This document shows positions 16,264 to 23,165 of a DNA stretch of 64,000 nt, one piece after another. The stretch is from Sphingomonadales bacterium (GTDB lineage: Bacteria; Pseudomonadota; Alphaproteobacteria; Sphingomonadales; Sphingomonadaceae), in assembly GCA_004173185.1 (NCBI GenBank), contig SEFZ01000030.1, forward strand, positions 1-64,000, in the 5' to 3' direction. How positions within the stretch are numbered: position 1 is the stretch's first letter; every line of letters starts with the position of its first letter. The position numbers and the translations under genes are program-made. Below the pieces are notes generated by a model. The model saw nothing but the letters and a program-made list of their open reading frames with translations. It was not told the DNA's origin and did no database searches.

Positions 16264-16530
16264 ATGAATCCGTTCGAAATGGTTGTCGCGATTATCGTGA
16301 TCGTCACCATCGGCAGCGTTCTCAAGGCCCGCTACGGGATCCGCAAGGATCAATGGGGCAACGAGACCCATATCGATGAGGGCAAGGGCAACGCTGAGAA
16401 TGCCCGGCTCAAGGAAGAAGTCCGCGGCCTCAAGGACCGCGTCCAGGTTCTCGAACGTGTCATCACCGACACGAATGACAGCAGCGCCCGTCTCGACCGC
16501 GAGATCGAATCGCTGCGCGACAAGAACTAA
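16264..16530 (+). CDS. Small psp-operon membrane protein, 88 residues, PspB-like tail (second)
   Basis: The N-terminal helix is FEMVVAIIVIVTIGSVLKA. The rest is a coiled coil, LKEEVRGLKDRVQVLERVITD, ending LDREIESLRDKN. It shares the tail module with the 96- and 88-residue proteins upstream and, less strongly, PspB and PspC. Between helix and coil is KDQWGNETHIDEGKG, like the 96-residue protein's ALENEWTGM region. Confidence 0.8.
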   Translation: MNPFEMVVAIIVIVTIGSVLKARYGIRKDQWGNETHIDEGKGNAENARLKEEVRGLKDRVQVLERVITDTNDSSARLDREIESLRDKN

Positions 16531-16552
16531 CGTCTGTCCAGGGAGGAATGAC

Positions 16553-16804
16553 GTGACCAACGATCCCAATCTCTACATCACGGTTGCAGTATCGGGCCTT
16601 GCCGGGCTCGGCATGATCACCACCGCGAGCCTGGCCGGATGGCGCGGCTGGCTGGCCCTCAAGCGCGAGGAACTGCACGACCGCCACGCGGGCGACGCGC
16701 AGCCCGATCAGGCAGGCCCCTCGATCGCATCGCGCATCGAAGTCGCCGATCTCAAGGAGCGCATCCGCAAGCTCGAAGCCATCGCCGCAGGCGTTGATCT
16801 CTAA
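16553..16804 (+). CDS. Small psp-operon membrane protein, 83 residues
   Basis: GTG 16553 follows GGGAGGA at 16541. The protein has one hydrophobic helix (LYITVAVSGLAGLGMITTASLAGW), an RGWLALKREELHDRHAG linker and a short coil ADLKERIRKLEAIAAGVDL. The coil resembles the LEERI-x-LERI part of its operon mates, but the final EI-LR motif is missing. It is the last gene of the cluster before a repeat element. Confidence 0.7.
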   Translation: MTNDPNLYITVAVSGLAGLGMITTASLAGWRGWLALKREELHDRHAGDAQPDQAGPSIASRIEVADLKERIRKLEAIAAGVDL

Positions 16805-16822
16805 GCCACACCGGAAGAAGAG

Positions 16823-16914
16823 ACCGTCATGCTGAACTCGTTTCAGCATCCAACCCTCCTCCCCCGACACCGCCCGTGGAGGTTTGGACCCTGAAACAAG
16901 TTCAGGGTGACGGT
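16823..16914. repeat. REP-like inverted repeat, variant of family A
   Basis: Arms ACCGTCATGCTGAACTCGTT and the inverse of ACAAGTTCAGGGTGACGGT close a loop of about 35 bases. It separates the psp operon from sufE and could act as a transcript end. Confidence 0.75.
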
Positions 16915-16948
16915 GGAATTGGTGCCCGGGCACGCTATAGCCCGCCCC

Positions 16949-17356
16949 ATGCCCAGCCTGAGCGACTTGCAAGACGAATATGAATTCCTCGAAGCAGACG
17001 ATCGCTATCGTCTGCTGATCGATCTGGGCCGCGCGCTGGAAGCGATGCCCGACCCGCTCAAGACCGACGCTACGCTGGTGCGCGGCTGTTCTGCGTCGGT
17101 CTGGGTCTATCCCACCGTCCTCGACGATGGCCGGCTCCATTTCCTGGCGGATTCGAACGCAGCGATCACCAAGGGCATCATCGCTCTCGTGCTGCTGACG
17201 GTGCAGGATCGCAGCCCCGCTGAAATCCTCGGGACCGATATAGAGGGTGCCCTCTCCCCCTTCGATCTGAGCAACCAGCTCAGTTCAAACCGGACACAGG
17301 GCATCCCCAACATGATCGCGCTGATCCGCGCGACCGCAGAGCGGTACGCAAACTAA
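16949..17356 (+). CDS. sufE: SufE-type cysteine desulfuration protein
   Basis: A 135-residue SufE-fold protein that accepts persulfide sulfur from a SufS-type cysteine desulfurase for Fe-S cluster assembly. The acceptor cysteine is C47 in RGCSASVWV. Other family marks are LIDLGRALEAMPD and the late IPNMIALIRATAERY. ATG 16949 gives the family's usual length. No suf genes adjoin; two cysteine desulfurase genes occur at 36.5-38.6 kb. Confidence 0.9.
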   Translation: MPSLSDLQDEYEFLEADDRYRLLIDLGRALEAMPDPLKTDATLVRGCSASVWVYPTVLDDGRLHFLADSNAAITKGIIALVLLTVQDRSPAEILGTDIEGALSPFDLSNQLSSNRTQGIPNMIALIRATAERYAN

Positions 17357-17359
17357 TCT

Positions 17360-17388
17360 CGTCATCCCGGGCGTGTTCCGGGCTGACG
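17360..17388. repeat. Single REP-like arm (family A)
   Basis: CGTCATCCCGGGCGTGTTCC followed by GGGCTGACG forms a short hairpin in the gap between the convergent sufE and ferredoxin genes, where it may end both transcripts. Confidence 0.6.
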
Positions 17389-17691
17389 TTAGCTCGAAAG
17401 CCCCAGTTCGCCAGCCAGCGCATCAAGATCCGCACCCTCAGGCACGATCAGCCATTCGCCCGGCTTGCTGGCATCCACCACCGTCACCGCATTCTTCGGA
17501 CAAACCGACAGGCACCGAACCTCAACGATCCCCGCCGAGCTTTTGCGCCCCTTTTTGAGTCCGAGATGCTTGCGCAGCGCCCTGGCCAGCGGCGTCTTGC
17601 CCTTCGGACCAAAGCCGCCGCCCAATTTCTTCGAGCATTTGCCGCAAACCAGTACCGTCTGGTCCCAATTCGAACGGACGTGCGTCTTCAA
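17389..17691 (-). CDS. Thioredoxin-like [2Fe-2S] ferredoxin
   Basis: A 100-residue protein with four cysteines, C16 and C19 (VCGKC) and C60 and C64 (RCLSVCPKNAVTV), the pattern of thioredoxin-fold [2Fe-2S] ferredoxins. It probably carries electrons in the cytoplasm; the partner is not evident. It overlaps the J-domain gene by 4 bases, so the two are co-translated. Confidence 0.85.
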   Translation of the reverse strand: MKTHVRSNWDQTVLVCGKCSKKLGGGFGPKGKTPLARALRKHLGLKKGRKSSAGIVEVRCLSVCPKNAVTVVDASKPGEWLIVPEGADLDALAGELGLSS

Positions 17692-18224
17692 TCGGGCTTC
17701 CAGGTTCGCGCCTCTTCGGCGGCCTTGAGCACATCATAAGCTGCCTGAATCGCCTGAAAGCGCTTGGCAGCCTCGGCATCGCCCGGCCGGATATCGGGGT
17801 GGTTGGATTTCGCCATCCGCCGCCACGCCATGCGCACCGCTTCGAAATCGGCATCGACCTCAAGCTCGAGCACTTCCAGCGCGCGCATCTCGTCACGCGA
17901 GCGGCTGCCATCGCCCGGCCCGGCCCAGCTATTGGCCTTGCTCTCGGTATAGCCGCTGGTGTCGCGGCGCTCGGCTGCCTCGCGCTCGGCAGCTTCCTCG
18001 GCGGTCAGGCCCTCGAAATAATTCCAGTTGCGGTTGTATTCACCGGCATGTTCTTCGCAGAAATACCAGCGCTCCGGGCTGTTCGGCGATTTGGGCGCAG
18101 GCCGGTCGCCCGGCGAGGTGCAGCCATGCCGGTCGCACATCCGCACGGTCACGGCCTCGCGGTCCGCGCCATAAGCGCGCCAGCGTGGAAAGCCCCAATC
18201 GGTATTACGTGTCGAACGCGCCAT
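17688..18224 (-). CDS. J-domain protein with N-terminal Cys/His cluster
   Basis: A 178-residue protein. The C-terminal 60 residues form a J domain with HPD at about 142-144 (KSNHPDIRPGD) and a QAAYDVL ending, which would stimulate the ATPase of DnaK. The N-terminal half has C30-x2-H33-x-C35 and later C56-x2-H59, a possible zinc site. It lacks the Gly/Phe region and zinc fingers of DnaJ itself, so it is a specialised co-chaperone. ATG 18224 begins MARSTRNTDWGFPRW. Confidence 0.88.
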   Translation of the reverse strand: MARSTRNTDWGFPRWRAYGADREAVTVRMCDRHGCTSPGDRPAPKSPNSPERWYFCEEHAGEYNRNWNYFEGLTAEEAAEREAAERRDTSGYTESKANSWAGPGDGSRSRDEMRALEVLELEVDADFEAVRMAWRRMAKSNHPDIRPGDAEAAKRFQAIQAAYDVLKAAEEARTWKPD

Positions 18225-18316
18225 CGCGCCCCAGATAGAGACTATGCCATCTCGCGCAAGCACATGGCTGCGTTTGTGACGGCACATTCGCGATCGATTT
18301 CCGACACATTGCTGCA

Positions 18317-18463
18317 ATGCGACGTTCGCATATTGCACTGCAGCCGCTATATCTGCACGGCTGGGTCTACGGCATGCATGACGGCCTGATCCGTCCGCTG
18401 CTCGAAATCGATTCCAACTCCCTACTCAACGAAGTCAATCGCCCCGAGCCAGCCTTCGGCTAA
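18317..18463 (+). pseudogene. 48-residue frame resembling a carbonic anhydrase C-terminus
   Basis: ATG 18317 gives 48 residues including LYLHGWVYGMHDGLIRPLL. The HGW-Y-x2-DGL pattern is typical of the last strand and helix of beta-class carbonic anhydrases. The N-terminal catalytic part (CxDSR, HxxC) is absent upstream. The simplest reading is a gene remnant, but a genuine small protein is possible. It ends just before a strong terminator, as an intact gene would. Confidence 0.4.
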
Positions 18464-18467
18464 GCGA

Positions 18468-18505
18468 AAGGGGCGCGGTCCATCCGGACCGCGCCCCTTT
18501 TTCGT
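18468..18505. terminator. Rho-independent terminator (strong toward the plus strand)
   Basis: AAAGGGGCGCGGTCC pairs with GGACCGCGCCCCTTTTT over a 3-4 base loop. It can serve the plus-strand remnant and, more weakly, the minus-strand RNase P RNA fragment. Confidence 0.85.
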
Positions 18506-18510
18506 TAAAT

Positions 18511-18731
18511 GCCAGAGGGTCTATAAGCCGGGTTCTGTCCTCGCCCTAAAGCGATGTGCGGCCATTCCTCTAGGGGACGGATTGCTCCGCCCCTCAAGCA
18601 ACCAACCCGGACGACGAGGCGGAACACCTCATGTGCCGTCCCTATTCGGTCTTGCTCCCGGTGGGGTTTGCCATGCCGCTTCTGTTACCAGTCGCGCGGT
18701 GCGCTCTTGCCGCACCCTTTCACCCTTGCTC
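18511..18731 (-). ncRNA. rnpB: RNase P RNA (type A), 3' half only
   Basis: On the minus strand the sequence carries AAGGGTGAAAGGGTGCGG, GAGCGCACCGCGCGACTGG, AACCCCACCGGGAGCAAG and, near its end, ACAGAACCCGGCTTAT, all diagnostic of bacterial RNase P RNA. This is about 220 nt of an expected 370-400. The 5' part, including GAGGAAAGTCCGGGCTC which pairs with ACAGAACCCGGCTTAT to make the catalytic P4 helix, is absent. Homology stops at about 18731, five bases from the stop codon of the neighbouring gene. As it stands the RNA could not form an active ribozyme alone. Confidence 0.85.
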
Positions 18732-18735
18732 TTAG

Positions 18736-19035
18736 TCAGTCGCCGAAGTCGATCTTGTCGCACTCGGCCACCAGCTTCGGCAGCATGTCCTTGCCATCCT
18801 TGACGCGCGCTTTCTCAAAGGCAGCCTTGGCCCTGCCGTTGATCGCGGAAAAGTTATCGACGCCAAGACCGGCCATGAACAGGCCCATCGCCAGCACCCC
18901 GTATTTTTCGCGATCGCTCACCTCAGCCTGGATCGGCGCGAAGTTCTGATAGACGTGTCCGCAGAATGCCTTCTGCTCGAGCGTCGGGTCGGCAAAGGCG
19001 AGCGGCAATGCGGCGAGGCTGATGAGGACGGACAT
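18736..19035 (-). CDS. Secreted hypothetical protein, 99 residues
   Basis: It begins MSVLISLAALPLAFADPT, a short signal peptide with likely cleavage after AFA, leaving about 84 residues with two cysteines (FCGHVY and AECDKI) that may form a disulfide in the periplasm. I do not recognise the family. Its 3' end abuts the break point of the RNase P RNA fragment. Confidence 0.7.
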   Translation of the reverse strand: MSVLISLAALPLAFADPTLEQKAFCGHVYQNFAPIQAEVSDREKYGVLAMGLFMAGLGVDNFSAINGRAKAAFEKARVKDGKDMLPKLVAECDKIDFGD

Positions 19036-19125
19036 GATGGCTCCCGCAGCGCGGGGGTGCGCCGTTCGGCTCAGCCATCCGGCCTCGGCGCGGTGAGCGC
19101 TATCCCCGAACCCGGGTATTTTCGC

Positions 19126-19383
19126 CTAGCGATCCGCCTCCACCACCTCGGCGATCTCGAATTCATAACGCTGCCAGCCGCGCATCTTCGCGGCTTCCAC
19201 CGCCGGTGCCTGTTTCTTCTTCGCCTCGGCCAGCGACTTGGTGTGGCCCCAGAACACCTCGGTCTTGCCGTTGGCGAGGATCGCCACGATCCGCCAGCAA
19301 TGCGTGAACGCCGTCGAGACCGGCCCGATCGTCTTCACATAGCCGTCAGCGAAGGTGGCGGTGAGGTGGTGCTTCTTAGCCAT
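19126..19383 (-). CDS. Small hypothetical protein, 85 residues
   Basis: Starts MAKKHHLTATFADGYVKTIG and contains FTHCWRIVAILANGKTEVFWGHTKS, a compact beta-rich protein with no membrane segment. I do not recognise a domain. It overlaps the next gene upstream by 8 bases, so it belongs to the ampD operon. Confidence 0.65.
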   Translation of the reverse strand: MAKKHHLTATFADGYVKTIGPVSTAFTHCWRIVAILANGKTEVFWGHTKSLAEAKKKQAPAVEAAKMRGWQRYEFEIAEVVEADR

Positions 19384-19615
19384 CGAACCGGCGCCCGGCG
19401 CGCCAATCCACAAACTCCGCCGCCTTCCGCATGTGCCTTGAGAAATATCCGAAGCATAAAAATGTGCCGGCCCCCAAAGCGTTTCCGAGCACTTCAAAGG
19501 TCGCGCCATTCCTTAGCAGGAGCGTAACAGTCAGAATTGCGCCCAGAGCGGCGATACCGAAATATATCCGCTCGAAGGCTTTCGACCGCAGGCCATAGGC
19601 GAACGGAGGTATCAT
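19376..19615 (-). CDS. Small membrane protein, 79 residues
   Basis: Starts MIPPFAYGLRSKAFERIYFG. Two hydrophobic segments (FGIAALGAILTVTLLL and LGNALGAGTFLCFGYF) are followed by a basic end, suggesting a two-helix inner-membrane protein. It overlaps ampD by 4 bases and the 85-residue gene by 8, so it is translated as part of one operon. Function unknown. Confidence 0.65.
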   Translation of the reverse strand: MIPPFAYGLRSKAFERIYFGIAALGAILTVTLLLRNGATFEVLGNALGAGTFLCFGYFSRHMRKAAEFVDWRAGRRFDG

Positions 19616-20310
19616 GCGTCCCCCTGCGGCTTCGGCAGCAGCAGCGCAAGCAACAGGCACCGGCATTCCCCGTCGATTTCGCCATCGATCATCTCGGGCC
19701 GGAAGCGCCGCTGGAACGCCGTCACCGCCGCCGTGCGGTCCTCCACATCATAGCCGAACCGCTCCAGCGCCAGCATGAACCCCGCATCGGGCCAGCCCGG
19801 ATCGACAAGGTTCTTGGTCGGTCGCGGTAGCGCCAGCCGCAGGCGGGCCAGCGCATGCCAGTTGAACAATTCGCCCGGATCTTCCTTGCGCGCAGGCGCC
19901 ACGTCCGAATGCCCGACGACATTGCCGCGCGTGATCGCGTGCCGCTCCTTGATCCCCGCCACCAGCGGGATGATCGAGCTCATCTGGGCGTCGGTGAAAT
20001 TGCGATAGCCATGCTCATGGCCCGGATTGACGATCTCGATGCCGACAGACGCCGAATTAACGTCCTTGATTCCGCGCCAATGCGCGCGGCCGGCATGCCA
20101 GGCGCGCTTGTCTTCATCGACCAGTTGGAAAATCGTCCCGTCTTCCTCGACGAGATAATGCGCGGAGACTTCCGCGACCGGATCGCGCAGCCGCTCAAGC
20201 GCAGCCTCTCCGCTCTCCATGCCGGTATAATGGAGCACGATCATGCTCACCGACAGCTTGCGCTCGTTGAAGTTCGGCGAAGGCGCCGCGATAATCGGAA
20301 GATCGCTCAC
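19612..20310 (-). CDS. N-acetylmuramoyl-L-alanine amidase (AmpD-like, Amidase_2)
   Basis: A 232-residue zinc amidase that splits the bond between N-acetylmuramic acid and L-alanine in muropeptides, with a role in cell-wall recycling. Zinc ligands are likely H27 (VLHYTG), H134 (VVGHSDVAP) and D144 (RKEDPG), with K142 nearby. A C-terminal region (FGYDVEDRTAAVTAFQRRFRP) looks like a peptidoglycan-binding domain. No signal peptide is seen, so it is probably cytoplasmic. Confidence 0.9.
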   Translation of the reverse strand: MSDLPIIAAPSPNFNERKLSVSMIVLHYTGMESGEAALERLRDPVAEVSAHYLVEEDGTIFQLVDEDKRAWHAGRAHWRGIKDVNSASVGIEIVNPGHEHGYRNFTDAQMSSIIPLVAGIKERHAITRGNVVGHSDVAPARKEDPGELFNWHALARLRLALPRPTKNLVDPGWPDAGFMLALERFGYDVEDRTAAVTAFQRRFRPEMIDGEIDGECRCLLLALLLPKPQGDA

Positions 20311-20340
20311 GCCCGCATTATGGGCGGTTACGTGCCGCGA

Positions 20341-21207
20341 TCAACCCGCCGCAGCGGCGCGCGACGTGAGCAATGACGGTATCGCCGCGCGATAAAAGCC
20401 GCGGAAACGCTCGCTCGGGGTGAAATGCTCGGTCTGCCCGATCACGGTTTCGCCCGCGCCCAGCACCAGCAGCCCGCCCGGCCGGATCGCGCTCGAAAGC
20501 ACGTCGAACACGGTACGGCGCATCGCGGGCGAGAAATAGAGCAGCACGTTGCGGCACAGGATGATGTCGAACTTGCCCGGAGGTGCCGGGTCTGCGGTGA
20601 GGTTATGCTGGCGGAAATGGATGCGGCGCACCAGTTCGGGCTTGGCGATCCAATCGCTGCCGTTCGTATCGAACCATGTCATCATCCGCCGCACGGGCAG
20701 CCCGCGCTGAATCTCGAACTGCGAGAATTTGCCGATACGCGCGCGATTGAGCGCTGCGGGAGAGATATCGGTCGCGACGATTTCGGGGGCGCAAAGCCCC
20801 TTGCCCACGCCATGCTCGGCAAACAGCATTGCCAGGCTCAGCGGTTCCTGCCCCGTCGAGCAGCCGGCCGACCAGATACGCAGCCGGCGATCACCTGCAT
20901 CGGCGCGCATTTCCTGCACGGCATCATCCACTGCATCGAGCACGGCGGCATCGCGGAAGAAGCTCGTTTCCTGATTGAGCAGCGCATCCACTACCAGATC
21001 CCCCAGATCCCCGGTTCGCGCCGCCACCAATTGCGCGACCAGCTCATCGAGCGTGGCCAGCCCCCGCTCGCGCAGGATCGGTTTTAGCGCAGTCTCGATC
21101 CGCCAGGCGCGGTTTGCCGCGATCTGCTGGCCCGCCCGCTGCTCGAGCAGGGCGGCGATCATGTTCATTGCCGCCGGCGACGGGGCCGACTGGGTCGGTA
21201 TGATCAT
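20341..21207 (-). CDS. cheR: Chemotaxis protein methyltransferase CheR
   Basis: A 288-residue SAM-dependent enzyme that methylates glutamates on chemoreceptors. The SAM-binding motif is IWSAGCSTGQEPLSLA and a second mark is FDIILCRNVLLYFSP. No pentapeptide-binding or TPR extension is seen. ATG 21207 overlaps the cheB stop (ATGA). It is the last gene of the che cluster. Confidence 0.94.
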   Translation of the reverse strand: MIIPTQSAPSPAAMNMIAALLEQRAGQQIAANRAWRIETALKPILRERGLATLDELVAQLVAARTGDLGDLVVDALLNQETSFFRDAAVLDAVDDAVQEMRADAGDRRLRIWSAGCSTGQEPLSLAMLFAEHGVGKGLCAPEIVATDISPAALNRARIGKFSQFEIQRGLPVRRMMTWFDTNGSDWIAKPELVRRIHFRQHNLTADPAPPGKFDIILCRNVLLYFSPAMRRTVFDVLSSAIRPGGLLVLGAGETVIGQTEHFTPSERFRGFYRAAIPSLLTSRAAAAG

Positions 21208-22268
21208 GCCCTGCCCCCCCGGCTGGCGACCAATCGTCCGATTTCGTCGGGCGGCAGCACCGCGCTGGCGCGGCCGGCATTGGCGATTGCGCCGGGCATG
21301 CCCCACACGACCGAGCTGGCCTGGTCCTGCACGAGCACGCGCGCGCCCGCACCGATCATGTCGGCGGCGCCTTCGCATCCGTCGCGCCCCATGCCGCTCA
21401 GCACGACGCCCACCGCGCGCTTGCCGAAAACCTCGGCCACGCTCTCAAACATCGGATCGACCGACGGCATGCAGCCGCTCAGCGACTTCTCATGCGTCAG
21501 CCGGATCGCCGAACCGTCCGAGATACGAATCACGCGCATATGCGCGTCGCCGGGTGCCACGATGATCCGGCCGGGCCGGATGCGCATATAATCGGTTGCC
21601 ACTTCGCACGGACGCCCGCCGAGTACGGCAAGCTGCGCGGCGAAATAGCCCATGAACGAAGGCGGCAGATGCTGGGTGACGAGGATCGGCACCTGAAAGC
21701 TTGCCGGGATCGCACGGAGGAACTGGCTGAGCGCGTGAATGCCGCCCGTCGATGCGCCGATCGCAACCAGATCGAAATCGCGCGGTGCAGTGATCGCGGC
21801 ATAGACGCCCGGTTTGGGCCGGATATCCTCGGGTGCCTCGAACAATTTGGAGAGGCGCTCCTCGAGCACTTCGGCAAAGCGGCCGCCGAACGCACCGATT
21901 CCGGGCTTCACCAACGTATCCGCCGCGCCGAGCGCCAGCGCCTGCACACTCACCGCCGCGCCATCATCGGCCGACGACGAAACCACCATCACCTTTGCGC
22001 CACGGCTGGCGATCAATATGTCGGGAAGCGCGGTCAGCCCGTCGATGCCGGGCATTTCGATATCGAGCAGGATGACATCAACGCGGTTTTTTTCGAGCCA
22101 GCGGAGCGCTGCGCTCACATCGCTGAACGCAGCGGCCACGGCAAAGCGTCGCGTGCCCTCTACCATGCGACCGAGCACCGATCGTGCGACGACCGAATCG
22201 TCGACGATCAGCACGCGCATCACCGGAGCGCCCGCGAAATTGCTGTCTACCAGACTGGGATGCGGCAT
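21204..22268 (-). CDS. cheB: Chemotaxis response regulator protein-glutamate methylesterase CheB
   Basis: A 354-residue enzyme with an N-terminal receiver domain (phosphorylated D69 in LLDIEMPG) and a C-terminal methylesterase. The catalytic set is visible as GASTGG, TQHLPPSFM and SGMGRDG. It demethylates and deamidates receptors when phosphorylated by CheA, giving adaptation together with CheR. ATG 22268 has GGAGTAG upstream. Confidence 0.95.
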   Translation of the reverse strand: MPHPSLVDSNFAGAPVMRVLIVDDSVVARSVLGRMVEGTRRFAVAAAFSDVSAALRWLEKNRVDVILLDIEMPGIDGLTALPDILIASRGAKVMVVSSSADDGAAVSVQALALGAADTLVKPGIGAFGGRFAEVLEERLSKLFEAPEDIRPKPGVYAAITAPRDFDLVAIGASTGGIHALSQFLRAIPASFQVPILVTQHLPPSFMGYFAAQLAVLGGRPCEVATDYMRIRPGRIIVAPGDAHMRVIRISDGSAIRLTHEKSLSGCMPSVDPMFESVAEVFGKRAVGVVLSGMGRDGCEGAADMIGAGARVLVQDQASSVVWGMPGAIANAGRASAVLPPDEIGRLVASRGGRA

Positions 22269-22291
22269 ATCCGCTACTCCTCAGCCGAGGC

Positions 22292-22657
22292 TCAGGCTAC
22301 GCCGACGATCTGCAGTTTGCTCTCGAGCGTCTCGCGATCAAACGGCTTCATGACATATTCGTCGGCGCCCGCTTCGATCGCGGCGCGGATATAGGCCATG
22401 CCGTTTTCGGTGGTGCAGAACACGACCTTGGGACGCACCGGCAGCCCGGAATCCTTGAGCGCACGCAGGAAATCCATGCCGCTCATCACCGGCATGTTCC
22501 AATCGAGCAGGATCACGTCTGGCGGCGTATCAAGGCATGCGTCGAGCGCTTCACGCCCATCCCCGGCTTCGCGCACTTCGAAGTCGAGCGTTTCGAGAAT
22601 GTGGCGGGCGACCTTGCGGATCACCTTGGAGTCGTCGACGACGAGACAAGTCTTCAT
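22292..22657 (-). CDS. cheY: Chemotaxis response regulator CheY
   Basis: A 121-residue single receiver domain: DD at 8-9, phospho-acceptor D52 (LLDWNMP), and the conserved Lys in MKPFDRE. Phosphorylated by CheA, CheY binds the flagellar motor switch. Its place between cheW and cheB supports CheY rather than a cell-cycle DivK-type regulator. Confidence 0.9.
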   Translation of the reverse strand: MKTCLVVDDSKVIRKVARHILETLDFEVREAGDGREALDACLDTPPDVILLDWNMPVMSGMDFLRALKDSGLPVRPKVVFCTTENGMAYIRAAIEAGADEYVMKPFDRETLESKLQIVGVA

Positions 22658-22739
22658 TTTGCTACCCTGTTCCCCGGTTACCAGGTGTCTGGACTGTTAC
22701 TGTGCACTGAGAGGCGTGAGTTTCGCGTTAATTTGGCGG

Positions 22740-23165
22740 TCAATTCAGTGCCATATGGCCGGGCACGAGGCTCGCGAGATCGATCGCCAAAATCGGCTCG
22801 CCCTCGCGCTCCACCACGCCCCGCCCGGCGCTGCGCCAGGCTCCGTCGAGCGCGACGCCGCGTGCCATCGGCAGCAAATCGAACGGCGCGACATCGTCGA
22901 GCGCATCGACCAGCATCGCATAATGATGGCCATCGACATGCGTGATCACTGCGCGGCGCGCATCGCTCACCCCCGGCATGCCGAGCGCCGATTGCGTATC
23001 GACCACGGTCACCACGCGACTGCGGAGCGCCGCCAGCCCGCGAACATGCTGGCTCGCGCGCGGCACCGGGGTGACCTCGCCGATATCGACCACCGATTCG
23101 ACCTGGTCGGAATCGATCGCCACCGCTCGGCCCGCGATCTGCGCGATAAGGTAAAGGTGCGTCAT
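22740..23165 (-). CDS. cheW: Chemotaxis coupling protein CheW
   Basis: A 141-residue CheW-like SH3-type domain that links CheA to receptors. VESVVDIGEVTPVPRASQHVRGLAALRSRVVTVVD is the typical core. It directly follows cheA, sharing one base at 23165. Confidence 0.9.
   Translation of the reverse strand: MTHLYLIAQIAGRAVAIDSDQVESVVDIGEVTPVPRASQHVRGLAALRSRVVTVVDTQSALGMPGVSDARRAVITHVDGHHYAMLVDALDDVAPFDLLPMARGVALDGAWRSAGRGVVEREGEPILAIDLASLVPGHMALN

Noticed and set aside
18511..18731. Circularly permuted RNase P RNA
   Set aside because: The missing 5' part is not found on either side of the fragment, so permutation is not supported by this window; a truncated copy is the simpler reading.
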